DNA of 64,000 nt from Gammaproteobacteria bacterium (GCA_024235135.1 JACKMZ010000001.1:861567-925566); one strand, 5' to 3'. Positions 26,325 to 35,520 are shown, counted from the stretch's first letter. Numbers and translations: made by a program. Notes: generated by a model not told the origin, from the sequence alone.

Positions 26325-27766
26325 CAGTGCGCTCTCCGGGGGGCGATATGATGTTCGAAGAAAGCGGGATTTCCGGCTTGCAGCCGGGCGTAGGCGGCAA
26401 TGCCGAAATCCACCCATTCCCGCAGCAATTCACAGTAATGGTAAACGGGTTTGAAGGGATCGCCGTAACGGGAATAGGACTCGTGATAGCAACCGCCGGC
26501 GCACAGGCTACGGATGCGGCAGGTGGAGCACCCATAGCCGCTGCGGTCCATGGCGGCGTTCAGGAATCCGCCCAGCGTCTCCTTGGCGATGCCCCCGGCG
26601 TGCACATTGCCGAAGGTCGGCAGACGCGAACCGGTGAAGCGGTGACAAAGATGCAGATCGCCGGCTTTGTCCACGGCCAACATGCCCAACCCCGCGCCGC
26701 AGGGCAGGGCCTTGCGCGTGCCCTGCCAAAGGTCGGTCATCATTTGATGCATATTGGAAAAGCCGATATTGCGGTTCTGCAGGGCCGCTTCCAAATACTG
26801 CCGGCCGAGTGTTTGCAGTCCTTGGAATACCGTGGCTAATTCGTTTTCGCCGAGATTGAAAGCGGCGTTGTCCGAGGCCGTGGCCGGGGCGAAGCCGACT
26901 TCGTGGAAACCCAGTTCTTCGCGCAGATGATGGTGGATGGCCAATACGTCCACATTGTCCCGCGTCAGGGTCACCCGCGCGCCGACCGGGCGGGCCGTGT
27001 AACGTTGCAGTAGCAGGCGCACCTTGCGGGCCACCACGTCATAGGTGCCTTTGCCGCCGACCGTAAGCCGGGTGAGGTCATGCAGGGCCTTGGGGCCATC
27101 CATGCTGACGCTGATGCCGAAGCGATGGGCGTTGAGATAATCGATCATCGGCTCGGTCAGCAGCGTGGCGTTGGTGGTCAGGGAAAAATCCACCGCCACT
27201 TGCTGCTCGGCGCAGCGCCTTTCGGCATAGTCCACGACCTGTTGGATCAGCGGCAGGTTGCTCAACGGTTCGCCGCCAAAAAACACGATATTGATCTTGT
27301 CCCGCCGCGCCCCTTCTTGCAACAGCAGTTCAACGCTGCGCTGGGCGGTCGCGAGGTCCATTTTCTGGCCGTGGGCGGGGGTGGTCAGGTCTTCCTTGTA
27401 ACAATAGGTACAGCTCAGGTTGCAGCCGGTATTGACGTTGAGCACCAGGGTGCTTAACGGGAATTGCTTGATCTCGGGGGGTGGGCGTGCCTCCATCGGT
27501 TCGGACGGGTCGCCGACAACGCCCAAATCGCGCAATTCACACAACGTGCGGCCTACTTCTTCCGCCGGAAAGACGGTAGCCAGTCGCTCGTTGACCGAGG
27601 CGGGGGGAACGCGTCCATGTTCCCCCAGGAAATCGACCACCGCGGCGGTCAGCGTATCCATTTCGAATAGGCTGGTGGTCGGTATATGGAACAGGATGCG
27701 CCGTTCATCCAGGCGCACCTGATGAAAGTTATGTTCCAGCAATTGCAGCTGTTGCGGTGCCGACAT
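26324..27766 (-). CDS. qhpD: Radical SAM/SPASM enzyme forming QhpC thioether cross-links
   Basis: A 480-residue peptide-modifying radical SAM enzyme. The radical SAM cluster motif is C115-x3-C119-x2-C122 (GCNLSCTYCYKEDL). The C-terminal SPASM region has many cysteines (LPCGAGLGML, HLCHRF, GYGCSTCRIRSLCAGGCYHE and YHYCELL) for auxiliary clusters. The first 100 residues are a leader-binding type domain. QhpD in Paracoccus makes the Cys-to-Asp/Glu thioether bonds in QhpC. It begins 12 bases after qhpA and overlaps qhpC by one base. Confidence 0.94.
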   Translation of the reverse strand: MSAPQQLQLLEHNFHQVRLDERRILFHIPTTSLFEMDTLTAAVVDFLGEHGRVPPASVNERLATVFPAEEVGRTLCELRDLGVVGDPSEPMEARPPPEIKQFPLSTLVLNVNTGCNLSCTYCYKEDLTTPAHGQKMDLATAQRSVELLLQEGARRDKINIVFFGGEPLSNLPLIQQVVDYAERRCAEQQVAVDFSLTTNATLLTEPMIDYLNAHRFGISVSMDGPKALHDLTRLTVGGKGTYDVVARKVRLLLQRYTARPVGARVTLTRDNVDVLAIHHHLREELGFHEVGFAPATASDNAAFNLGENELATVFQGLQTLGRQYLEAALQNRNIGFSNMHQMMTDLWQGTRKALPCGAGLGMLAVDKAGDLHLCHRFTGSRLPTFGNVHAGGIAKETLGGFLNAAMDRSGYGCSTCRIRSLCAGGCYHESYSRYGDPFKPVYHYCELLREWVDFGIAAYARLQAGNPAFFEHHIAPRRAH

Positions 27767-27778
27767 CGCCGTTTTCCC

Positions 27779-29377
27779 TCAACGCAAGGGTGGATCGTTC
27801 CAACGTTGCACGGTGACGATCAACTGGCCGTCTCCGGTCACGCTACGATCGCCATCTTGGACGGTGGCGGTGACTTTGAGATTGCCCACGTTGTTGGCGC
27901 TGAACTGCCGTTCCGGATTGGGGCCGCCGGCGCCGGGGGTGAACAGGCCGCTGCCGTCGATCTGGCCGGCGAATTTCGCATCCTGAATGGCGGCGGCGGC
28001 TTCGTCGAAATTGTCCACCGTCCAGGTCGCGGGCAGGCTGCCCAAACGCATGTCGTCGTCCGTACCTGCTTGGCCATCAGGGCCGTTCAGATAAGCCACG
28101 GCTTCTAACTGGGCTTGGACGGGTCGCAATGTGCCACCGCCGACGCGGGCGATGCCGAAGGCGGGCTCGACGTGGATCGAATCGATCTGCCGATAAACCA
28201 TCAGCGCCGAATCAGCCTGAGTGGGGCCGATACTCAGGGCGACTGGACCGGGTTTGGCTTGCTCCGCGACCTTGACCTCGACTTGCACCTGTTCGGGGGT
28301 GGCCTGGACCACTTTGACGAGCTTGAGTCCTTCACCCAATTTAACGTCGCCGGTCAGGCCGTAGCCGTACACGGTGATCGACGGGCTGGTGCCGGCCTTG
28401 ATGAAGGGCGGCTCCACGGCCACGATGCCGGACCCGCCGTCGACGACGCGCACGGCGTGTAGGTCGCCCCCAATTCCGTCGGCTTCCTTCAAGAACCAGC
28501 GGCCCTGCATCTGGTTGCCATCGGCGGATAACGCCAGCACGGAACGGATGCTTTCATCGCCAAGTTTGGCCGCACCCCGCCATTCATAGCCGGTATACAG
28601 GATGGCGTGGCCCTGACCGGTAAGGGACTTACCGTCGGCGTAACTCAGCGCATAATCGGTTTCGTAGCGGTCCTTGCCCGCGGCCTTGACCTTGAGGACG
28701 CCCGTATAACGGCCCACGCCAGCCCGTTCCCCACTGATGCGCCAAGTCCCGCTGGGGTCGATAGCCGGGTGGGATTGCCATTTCGTCCAGGCTTCGGTCT
28801 TGAAGGGATAGAGGGCGGCCAGTTTAGCCGGGATTTGATCGCGGGCGATTTCCCACCAATTGCGATCCCTGCCCAAGGCTTGATACTCGATGGTCGGCCA
28901 TTGACCTAAATGCGTGTTGGCCAGTTTGCGCCATTCGTCCTCGTCGCGCCGTTGCAGGGCGATTCGGCCATAGCTGTGACAGCGGGCGCACATGACGCCA
29001 ATATCCTCGTCGGCGTTGGTAGCCGGCATGTTGGGACGGCGTTCGATCAATCCCCGATAATTGGCGGTTTCCTCGGGCGCCAGGCCCTGCGTGTCCGCCA
29101 GATATTTCACGAGTACGCGACGTTCGGCCGGTTCCATCGCCACGCCATGCCAGATACCCATGCGAACGATGGTCATGTCCCAGCCTTCGGGCGTTTTCCG
29201 TATGTCCCGGATACGGCTTAGCTGCCCCTGCTCATTAGGGGCATGGCAACCCGCACAGGCCTGCATGAGCAGGGATTGAGGGTCCGGTTCCTCGGCGCCG
29301 GCGAGCGCGGCAATCAACAAACCGCCGAGTAAACAACAATACGCCATCAATTTGGTACTGGTAACGCTAGGCATCAT
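27779..29377 (-). CDS. qhpA: Quinohemoprotein amine dehydrogenase alpha subunit (dihaem)
   Basis: A 532-residue periplasmic subunit that passes electrons from CTQ through two c-type haems. The signal peptide (YCCLLGGLLIAALAGA) is followed by haem sites CAGCH (residues 41-45) and CARCH (130-134), then a beta-barrel domain and Ig-like beta domains with a SITVYGYGLTGDVKLGEG stretch. QHNDH oxidises primary amines to aldehydes. The ATG at 29377 (MMPSV) gives a clean signal peptide. First gene of the qhpA-D-C-B operon, divergent from the barrel-protein gene. Confidence 0.94.
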   Translation of the reverse strand: MMPSVTSTKLMAYCCLLGGLLIAALAGAEEPDPQSLLMQACAGCHAPNEQGQLSRIRDIRKTPEGWDMTIVRMGIWHGVAMEPAERRVLVKYLADTQGLAPEETANYRGLIERRPNMPATNADEDIGVMCARCHSYGRIALQRRDEDEWRKLANTHLGQWPTIEYQALGRDRNWWEIARDQIPAKLAALYPFKTEAWTKWQSHPAIDPSGTWRISGERAGVGRYTGVLKVKAAGKDRYETDYALSYADGKSLTGQGHAILYTGYEWRGAAKLGDESIRSVLALSADGNQMQGRWFLKEADGIGGDLHAVRVVDGGSGIVAVEPPFIKAGTSPSITVYGYGLTGDVKLGEGLKLVKVVQATPEQVQVEVKVAEQAKPGPVALSIGPTQADSALMVYRQIDSIHVEPAFGIARVGGGTLRPVQAQLEAVAYLNGPDGQAGTDDDMRLGSLPATWTVDNFDEAAAAIQDAKFAGQIDGSGLFTPGAGGPNPERQFSANNVGNLKVTATVQDGDRSVTGDGQLIVTVQRWNDPPLR

Positions 29378-29604
29378 GGCATCCACCCGACCTCCGAATT
29401 GGTTTGGCACGCGTTAGCTAAGAGTATTGTTGAAAATACGCAAAAGTCTACTAATGTCTGTTTAATGACTCATTATTGTGGTGCATAAGTTGATAAGAAG
29501 TATTGGTTTATTAAGCGTCCATCATTGTAAACTGATACAAAAAAATCAATATGCCTGTACTATTTTGCAGTACGAGCGATTTCAAAACTCAGGGGGTTGC
29601 TGGC
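29378..29604. promoter_or_regulatory. AT-rich divergent promoter region of qhpA and the barrel-protein gene
   Basis: A notably AT-rich stretch (mainly 29,425-29,550) between the two divergent genes. A TTGTA/TACAA inverted repeat at 29525-29539 may be a regulator site. Several imperfect -35/-10 pairs are possible (TTGATA at 29490), none decisive. No regulator gene for the amine pathway is found in the window. Confidence 0.4.
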
Positions 29605-30999
29605 GTGAGGCAAAGAATTGACAAGTCAATAGCGCGGACGCGGCCTTCGAGAGCCCGGTCGTTCCGCCATTTAGGCGCCGCCGCGTTGACGGTATTGATG
29701 GGCGGCCTGACGGGTACGGCTTCGGCGATCGGTCTGGTCCAAACCGATAGCTATACCCTCGACTTCAACCTCGAAGTGGGGGCCGGACTGTTTCACAGTG
29801 GGGTGGATTACTCCGGGCAGGATCGCGGCAATGTGGATTGGCAAGAAGGCTATTTCAAGGGGGGGTTGACGGGCAACTATCTGTTCCCGAACCAGCGGGG
29901 GTCGTTTTACGGCGGGCTGAGCGCCATAGGCAGCGGTACATGGGGCGATGGTGACGCGGGCGGTTTTACCACCGGCGACGAAAGGAAATTCGATCTGGAA
30001 GACGCCTTCCTGGGGTGGAAATCCGGCAAGCTGGTCGGCGGTGTCGATGATGCCATCGATTTTTCGGGCGGCCGGCAGAAGTACGTTCTGGGCGATGGCT
30101 TTCTGATCAATGGGGATTCGCTGAATCTGGGAGACGGTCTGGGATCACGCTTCAATCGCGGCGGAGCCTACTGGCTGGCGCCTCGCAAAGCCTTCAAGAA
30201 AACCGCCATCGCCCGGATACAAACCGGTACGCCGCTACACGCGGATTTATTCTACCTGGGGTCCGGCAATCCGGGGCAGGGCTATACGGAACTGGCCGGC
30301 GTCAACTTCGAATACGTAGATGAGACCTATGGCGCCCTGGGCGCGTCTTATTTCAAAGTCACCGACGTGAATACGGAACTGCTCGATGGCTATTTCGCGT
30401 TGCGTGACAATTTGCAGACTTACAACATCCGTGGCCAGGGCAGCGCGGGTTTGGAGAACACGGTCTTTTCCTTCGGCTACGCCCATCAGCGCGGCAACGA
30501 GGACATCAAAGTCGATGCCGACGCCTGGTATTTGGAAGGCGCCTACACGTTCGCCCAATGGGCCTGGAGCCCCTCGTTCACTTACCGGTACAGCTCCTTT
30601 TCCGGCGATGATCCTTCAACGTCGAAAAGCGAAGCGTTCGATCCCCTGTTCTATGGCTTTAACAGTTACGGCACCTGGTATCAGGGTGAGGTGGCCGCCA
30701 ACTACGCGGGACCGTTCAACAGCAACGTGAAAGTCCATCATGTCGCCTTGAAAGCCCAACCACTCGAACAACTAGGTTTAGGCGCCTTGTACTTCAAGTA
30801 CATTTCCGATGAGCCCGCTCCTGGCGTCGACAGCGATTTCGCTCAGGAAGTCGATCTCTACGCGGAATGGATCGTCAACGAGCATCTCTATGTGTCTCCG
30901 CTGTTGGGGATTTATATCCCGGGAGACGGCGCGGAGGCGCTCTACGGGAACGACGACACCAACTACTATTTCCAGCTCGTCGCCGTTCTCACTTACTGA
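29605..30999 (+). CDS. Outer-membrane beta-barrel protein (porin-like)
   Basis: About 464 residues with a signal sequence (LGAAALTVLMGGLTGTASA) and then alternating amphipathic strands rich in aromatic residues and glycine. It ends in an outer-membrane signature with terminal aromatic residue (YYFQLVAVLTY). It resembles channel proteins in general outline, but I cannot name a family. A GTG at 29605 has a G-rich ribosome-binding site eight bases upstream; an ATG at 29551 is also in frame. It is divergent from qhpA, so it could admit amine substrates to the periplasm. It overlaps the nrfD-like gene end by a few bases (convergent). Confidence 0.75.
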   Translation: MRQRIDKSIARTRPSRARSFRHLGAAALTVLMGGLTGTASAIGLVQTDSYTLDFNLEVGAGLFHSGVDYSGQDRGNVDWQEGYFKGGLTGNYLFPNQRGSFYGGLSAIGSGTWGDGDAGGFTTGDERKFDLEDAFLGWKSGKLVGGVDDAIDFSGGRQKYVLGDGFLINGDSLNLGDGLGSRFNRGGAYWLAPRKAFKKTAIARIQTGTPLHADLFYLGSGNPGQGYTELAGVNFEYVDETYGALGASYFKVTDVNTELLDGYFALRDNLQTYNIRGQGSAGLENTVFSFGYAHQRGNEDIKVDADAWYLEGAYTFAQWAWSPSFTYRYSSFSGDDPSTSKSEAFDPLFYGFNSYGTWYQGEVAANYAGPFNSNVKVHHVALKAQPLEQLGLGALYFKYISDEPAPGVDSDFAQEVDLYAEWIVNEHLYVSPLLGIYIPGDGAEALYGNDDTNYYFQLVAVLTY

Positions 31000-32267
31000 G
31001 CCGACGAGGTCGGAATGGGCCCACCGGACGGGCCATTTGCGGCCACGACGTCTTGTTCGCCGTCGGTGCGATGTAACCGACCCAATTCCAAAGGCGCCCC
31101 GGCCTTGACCAGCAGGGTGAACAATAGGACACCCACGGCCCAGCAACCGGTCGCGATGATGACTTCCGACACGGTGGGTAGATATTCGAAAATTTCTCCC
31201 AGTGGCGTGGGGATGAACCCCGGCACCACCAGGGCCATGCCTTTCTCCATCCATACCCCGCAATAGGCGAGCAGACAGGCGGTATTCAACGTGACCAGAT
31301 TCCGTCGCAATGGATGAATCATCAGGATCGTGACCGCGATGCCGTTCAAGGTGAGCGCCGTCCAAATCCAAGGACGCAGCCCCGAGAATCCGTCCAGACC
31401 TAAATAGAGGTATTTGCTGGAGGCAACGTGCTGAGATCCGGTGTTGTAGAAATCCGTGAACAGTTCGGCCCCAACGAAAAACAGGCTGATCTGCAGGGAT
31501 ACCGTCATGATCAGCGCCAAGGTTTCGATGACGCTTCGGTTCACCCGAAGATGACCGATGCGGTGGATGATCTGCAAAGCCACGATGAGCAGGGCGGGAC
31601 CGGAGACGAAGGCCGAGGCGATGAAGCGGGGTCCAAGCAAAGCGCCGTGCCAGAAGGGGCGGGCGCTGTTGGCGGAGAAGAGAAAAGCGGTGACGGTATG
31701 AATGCCGATCGCCCAAAACATGGCCAGGATAACGAAAGGGAAATAACGGCCGAAAACGGGCGATCGGCCTCGGTAGTGACAGAACAACAGATAGAACGAG
31801 ATGGCACAGTTGAGCACGAGATAACCGCTGAGCACCAGGACGTCCCAGGCCAATAGGGACTGCGGGAAGTGAAAGCGTCCCAACAAGGGAATGAGATGCC
31901 AGAGTCGGTCGGGACGGCCCAAATCGATGACGACGAACAGGATGGCGGTCACGACGGCGGCCACCGCCATGGCTTCGCCCAGCAGCACGACTTCCTCGAT
32001 ATCCTTGCGATTGAAGATATAGGCGGGTATCACCAGCAATACGGCGGAAGCCGCGATGCCGACCAGGAAAGCGAAGTTGGCGATGTAATAACCCCAGGAG
32101 ACCTGATCGCTCAGGCCGGTGATCACCAGCCCCTGATCGAGTTGCTCCAGATAGAACCCGCCACCGGCGGCGATCATCAGCAGCAGCAACCCCACCCAAA
32201 GACGGTACATCCAGCCGCCCCGCAAGAGTTCTTTGCAGCCGTCACGGAAAAAGTTCTGGATCAGCAT
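30993..32267 (-). CDS. NrfD/PsrC-family membrane quinone-interacting subunit
   Basis: A 424-residue integral membrane protein with about nine to ten helices, of the NrfD family that exchanges electrons with the quinone pool. Conserved-looking parts include GWMYRLWVGLLLLMIAAGGG near the start and GSQHVASSKYLYLGLDG. It is the last gene of a cytochrome c / Fe-S / NrfD set, similar in layout to DsrJOP or ACIII-like modules, but with no molybdopterin subunit here. Direction of electron flow cannot be told. Confidence 0.82.
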   Translation of the reverse strand: MLIQNFFRDGCKELLRGGWMYRLWVGLLLLMIAAGGGFYLEQLDQGLVITGLSDQVSWGYYIANFAFLVGIAASAVLLVIPAYIFNRKDIEEVVLLGEAMAVAAVVTAILFVVIDLGRPDRLWHLIPLLGRFHFPQSLLAWDVLVLSGYLVLNCAISFYLLFCHYRGRSPVFGRYFPFVILAMFWAIGIHTVTAFLFSANSARPFWHGALLGPRFIASAFVSGPALLIVALQIIHRIGHLRVNRSVIETLALIMTVSLQISLFFVGAELFTDFYNTGSQHVASSKYLYLGLDGFSGLRPWIWTALTLNGIAVTILMIHPLRRNLVTLNTACLLAYCGVWMEKGMALVVPGFIPTPLGEIFEYLPTVSEVIIATGCWAVGVLLFTLLVKAGAPLELGRLHRTDGEQDVVAANGPSGGPIPTSSAQ

Positions 32268-32285
32268 GGCGTTTGTCTCAGGAAT

Positions 32286-33239
32286 TCAATCGGTGAAATA
32301 CCAGAACTTGGGTTCAGTGCCCAACTCGGACTTCAGTTGGAACACCGGTTTGTTGGCCAGGACATAACGGATTTCACTGTGCGGATCGAGCAGATTGCCG
32401 AAGACTCGCGCACCGGTGGGGCACGCTTCGGCGCAAGCTGGCAGCCGGCCCTTGCGGGTGCGCTGAATGCAGAAATGGCATTTTTCCACGACGCCGACCG
32501 GCCTGGGGCGATTGCCCAGGTAATGGGTGTCGGGATTGACCTGATCGGCGGGTATCGTCGGTTGTTTCCAGTTGAAATGACGCGCCCAGTAAGGGCAGGC
32601 GGTCATGCAATAACGACAGCCTATGCACCAGTCATAGTCGACCACCACGATGCCATCGGGCTCCATCCAGGTCGCTTCCACGGGACAGGCTTTCACGCAG
32701 GGCGGGTCGGCGCACTGCATGCACTGCACGGGCAGGTAGTATTTGCCAGGAACGGGCACGGTCTCGGGATCATAGTACTGATCGGCTTGTTCCAGATTCA
32801 TCTGGCCGTGATCCAGTTCCAGAACCCGGATATACGCCGTGCTACTGGGATCGCGGCCGTGGTTGTTTTCCTGGATACAAGCCTGCACGCAATCACGGTA
32901 TCCCCGGCACCGCGACACATTGAGCGCGTAGCCGAACACGACGCCCGCTTGGGGAGGCGTATTGTCGCAGTGAATGTCAACGCCCAGATCGCGTTTGGCC
33001 TTGCGTTCGATACGGGCCAGAGCCGCTTCGATCTCGGATGGGCTCATGCGTTGATATTGGTCCTGGAAAAAACCGCCCAAGGCATCCAGCAACGTGGACC
33101 CACCCCAAGCCGGCGCACTGGCGGCAGTGGTGCCAGCGGCTCCGGCAATCCCCAGTTGTTTCAGAAGTCGGCGACGGTGAGGGTCGGGTACGGTTACGGT
33201 ACCGGCTGATTGCGTCGAGACGTCGTGCTGGTCACTCAT
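32286..33239 (-). CDS. Ferredoxin-type iron-sulfur subunit (DsrO/NrfC-like)
   Basis: A 317-residue protein with a twin-arginine-like start (RRRLLKQLGIAGAAG), so probably exported folded. It has four cluster motifs. Three are complete: CMQCADPPCVKACP, CIGCRYCMTACP, and CHFC with a distant CAEACP. The first one reads CRGYRDCVQAC, where the usual second cysteine is tyrosine. It should wire the tetrahaem cytochrome to the NrfD-like subunit. The ATG at 33239 overlaps the end of the cytochrome gene by eight bases; the longer frame upstream is shadow. Confidence 0.87.
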   Translation of the reverse strand: MSDQHDVSTQSAGTVTVPDPHRRRLLKQLGIAGAAGTTAASAPAWGGSTLLDALGGFFQDQYQRMSPSEIEAALARIERKAKRDLGVDIHCDNTPPQAGVVFGYALNVSRCRGYRDCVQACIQENNHGRDPSSTAYIRVLELDHGQMNLEQADQYYDPETVPVPGKYYLPVQCMQCADPPCVKACPVEATWMEPDGIVVVDYDWCIGCRYCMTACPYWARHFNWKQPTIPADQVNPDTHYLGNRPRPVGVVEKCHFCIQRTRKGRLPACAEACPTGARVFGNLLDPHSEIRYVLANKPVFQLKSELGTEPKFWYFTD

Positions 33240-33846
33240 GTTGCTGTTCTCGTGGTTGTTCCAGACCATCCACCGCTTGCTCCCAAATCGGAACAACCGG
33301 TTCCGGGCGTCCGGCCGGGCGTTCCAGACCACTTCTCACGGCCGGTGGCGGTTGGGGTTTGCGAGGCTGGATAGCGGGTTGGTGAGGGTTGTGGCAGCGG
33401 ACACAATCCAAGATCTCCCGCTCACCCTGCCATAGGCCGACCCGTTTGCCGTGAGCGCCGAAATACCAGTCCCGTTCCTGAGTGGCGTGACAACGGCCGC
33501 ACAGCGTGTGAATTTCGTTGGAATTCGTGGCGATCGGTGGGGTGGTTCGCAGCGAGTTGCGGTTTTCGGGATCATGGCATTCCAGACACCAGAACCTGCC
33601 GGCGCCGTGGTCAAGTTCGGGATGGGGCGCCCGAAGTTGGCGCGGCTCGGTTTTGACCTTCAGAAAATCGTGGCAACGCATACACGGATAGTTCTTGAGA
33701 GGAGCCTCGCGAGGCAGGACCGTAAAGGCCGGCGCCTCGGGGTAGCCTTGGAAACCGGCTTGAGGGTCCGCCGCGTGCGACGCGACGCCAGCCATCGTTA
33801 GGATGAGATAAACCAGCGGAAAACAGAGCGTAACCGGGCGTATCAT
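33232..33846 (-). CDS. Exported tetrahaem cytochrome c
   Basis: A 204-residue protein with signal peptide (PLVYLILTMAGVASHA) and four haem-binding motifs: CMRCH, CLECH, CGRCH and CVRCH. Extra histidines near the motifs could be distal ligands. The C-terminus is proline-rich. It is first in the three-gene redox module, so it is probably its periplasmic electron entry or exit point. No enzyme such as DsrAB or a molybdoenzyme is adjacent. The ATG at 33846 fits the signal peptide. Confidence 0.85.
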   Translation of the reverse strand: MIRPVTLCFPLVYLILTMAGVASHAADPQAGFQGYPEAPAFTVLPREAPLKNYPCMRCHDFLKVKTEPRQLRAPHPELDHGAGRFWCLECHDPENRNSLRTTPPIATNSNEIHTLCGRCHATQERDWYFGAHGKRVGLWQGEREILDCVRCHNPHQPAIQPRKPQPPPAVRSGLERPAGRPEPVVPIWEQAVDGLEQPREQQHE

Positions 33847-34026
33847 GCAGTCTGACCTGTGGCGACGGGTGTGGTCCGGATATGGATACACAGGATAAGG
33901 GTTTGCTACCGTATACCGTTGATACGTGTCAGTCTTTACCCCTATCCTCACGCATGTCGTCCGGCGGGTCTTACTCAAAACCCCACGCCGGGTGCTTCTC
34001 GCTGACAAGGACAGAGGTGCTCATCC

Positions 34027-34665
34027 ATGCCATTGCATCAGATACTTTGGGAAGCCAATCAGGATCTGGCCGAAGCCTGTTGGAAACAGCCATTTGTCCA
34101 GGATCTGGGTGAGGGAACGTTGAACCCGGCGGCGTTTCGCTGCTATGTCGCGCAGGATGCGTACTTTCTTCGAGCGTTTCTTCGCGCCTACGCATTGGGT
34201 GCGGCCAAGAGCGATACCCTGGAGCAGGCCCGATGCTTTCAGCACTTCATGGGCGGTGTGCTGGAAGAACTGGAATTGCATGGCCGCTACGCGGCCAGCC
34301 TGGGAATCGATTTGAACCAAGTCAGGCCCTTGACCGCGACGAGTGCGTATACCGATTTCTTGTTGCGTACGGCCTGGGGCGGCGACCTGGGTGAAATCGT
34401 CGCGGCCATGGCGCCCTGTATGCGTTTGTATGCTTGGCTGGGACAGCGTTTGTTGCCTAGCTTACGGGACGATCACCCTTATCGGGATTGGATTGTCACC
34501 TATGCCAGTGCCGATTTCGCGGCCTTGGCCCAGGAGGTCGAAACCCTGTTGAATGCCGTGGGACACGATAAGCCGGTGGTGCGCGATGCCTATCGCTATG
34601 CGATGGTTTGTGAGCGGCAATTCTTCGCAGCGCCACTGGCTGCAACGCGAACGGGCGCCGGTTGA
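34027..34665 (+). CDS. tenA: TenA-family thiaminase II / aminopyrimidine aminohydrolase
   Basis: A 212-residue all-helical protein that, in thiamine salvage, hydrolyses aminopyrimidines to HMP. Probable active-site residues are C131 in APCMRLY and E196 in CERQFF, matching the TenA Cys/Glu pair. It may cooperate with the ThiXYZ-like importer at 15.2-17.7 kb. It is a single gene, with no TPP riboswitch visible upstream. A PqqC-like or haem-oxygenase-like relative is the alternative. Confidence 0.82.
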   Translation: MPLHQILWEANQDLAEACWKQPFVQDLGEGTLNPAAFRCYVAQDAYFLRAFLRAYALGAAKSDTLEQARCFQHFMGGVLEELELHGRYAASLGIDLNQVRPLTATSAYTDFLLRTAWGGDLGEIVAAMAPCMRLYAWLGQRLLPSLRDDHPYRDWIVTYASADFAALAQEVETLLNAVGHDKPVVRDAYRYAMVCERQFFAAPLAATRTGAG

Positions 34666-34785
34666 ATATAATTTTTGTGCATAAAAATATAGGAACTAAT
34701 TACTTGTTGCTTGAATGGGTGATTGTTAGGATTTCATCGGATTTAGACCGATGTATTAACCGAAGTACAACGAGAATCGCATCCG

Positions 34786-35520
34786 ATGACCGCTCAGGCG
34801 CTGCAAACAAACGATTGGGAGTCCGCGCGACCCCCGCTTGATCTGCCCGAAACCAATCGGTTGTTGGAGTCGATGGATGCCGAGCATCGTGTAGCCTGGG
34901 CCTTGGAACAATTTCCCGAGCGGATCGTATTGTCGTCCAGCTTCGGTGCGCAGGCGGCCGTGTCCTTGCACATGGCCTCGCGTCAGCAACCCGATATTCC
35001 CGTGATTCTGGTGGATACGGGTTACTTGTTCCCGGAAACCTACCGCTTCATAGACGAACTGAGCGAGCGGCTGAAACTCAATCTCAAGGTTTACCGCGCC
35101 GAACTCAGCCCGGCGGAACAAGAGAGCCGCTATGGTCGGCTTTGGGAAAAAGGGTTGGAAGGTATCGAGTTCTACAATCGTATCAACAAGGTCGAGCCCA
35201 TGCAGCGGGCCTTGGAAGAATTGGGCGCGCGCGCCTGGATTGCCGGTTTGAGACGCCAACAGGCGAAAAGCCGGCGGGACCTGGATATTCTGATCCATCG
35301 TAACGGGCGCTATAAGTTTCATCCCATCATCGACTGGAGTGATCGCGATGTTTATCGTTACCTCACTCACTACGACCTGCCCTATCATCCGCTTTGGCAC
35401 GAAGGCTATGTCTCCATCGGCGATGTTCATACCACCAGTCGTTTGGAAGACGGGATGACCGAGGAGGACACCCGCTTCTTCGGTCTGAAACGGGAATGTG
35501 GCTTGCACGAGCACGTTTGA
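34786..35520 (+). CDS. cysH: Phosphoadenosine phosphosulfate (PAPS) reductase
   Basis: Reduces PAPS to sulfite in assimilatory sulfate reduction, using thioredoxin. The 244-residue length is normal. It has the PP-loop SSSFGAQAAVSLHM, the segment AWIAGLRRQQ, and the catalytic C238 in the C-terminal KRECGLHEH. The paired cysteines that hold a 4Fe-4S cluster in APS reductases are absent, so the substrate is PAPS. It is a single gene with a TATAAT at 34666-34671 and a CATCGG/CCGATG inverted repeat in the leader. Confidence 0.94.
   Translation: MTAQALQTNDWESARPPLDLPETNRLLESMDAEHRVAWALEQFPERIVLSSSFGAQAAVSLHMASRQQPDIPVILVDTGYLFPETYRFIDELSERLKLNLKVYRAELSPAEQESRYGRLWEKGLEGIEFYNRINKVEPMQRALEELGARAWIAGLRRQQAKSRRDLDILIHRNGRYKFHPIIDWSDRDVYRYLTHYDLPYHPLWHEGYVSIGDVHTTSRLEDGMTEEDTRFFGLKRECGLHEHV

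Noticed and set aside
29403..29420. Sigma-54 type promoter (TGGCAC...GC) upstream of the barrel gene
   Set aside because: The spacing between the GG and GC elements is one base too short and it lies about 200 bp from the gene.
33850..34026. TPP riboswitch upstream of tenA
   Set aside because: No thi-box elements could be found on either strand.
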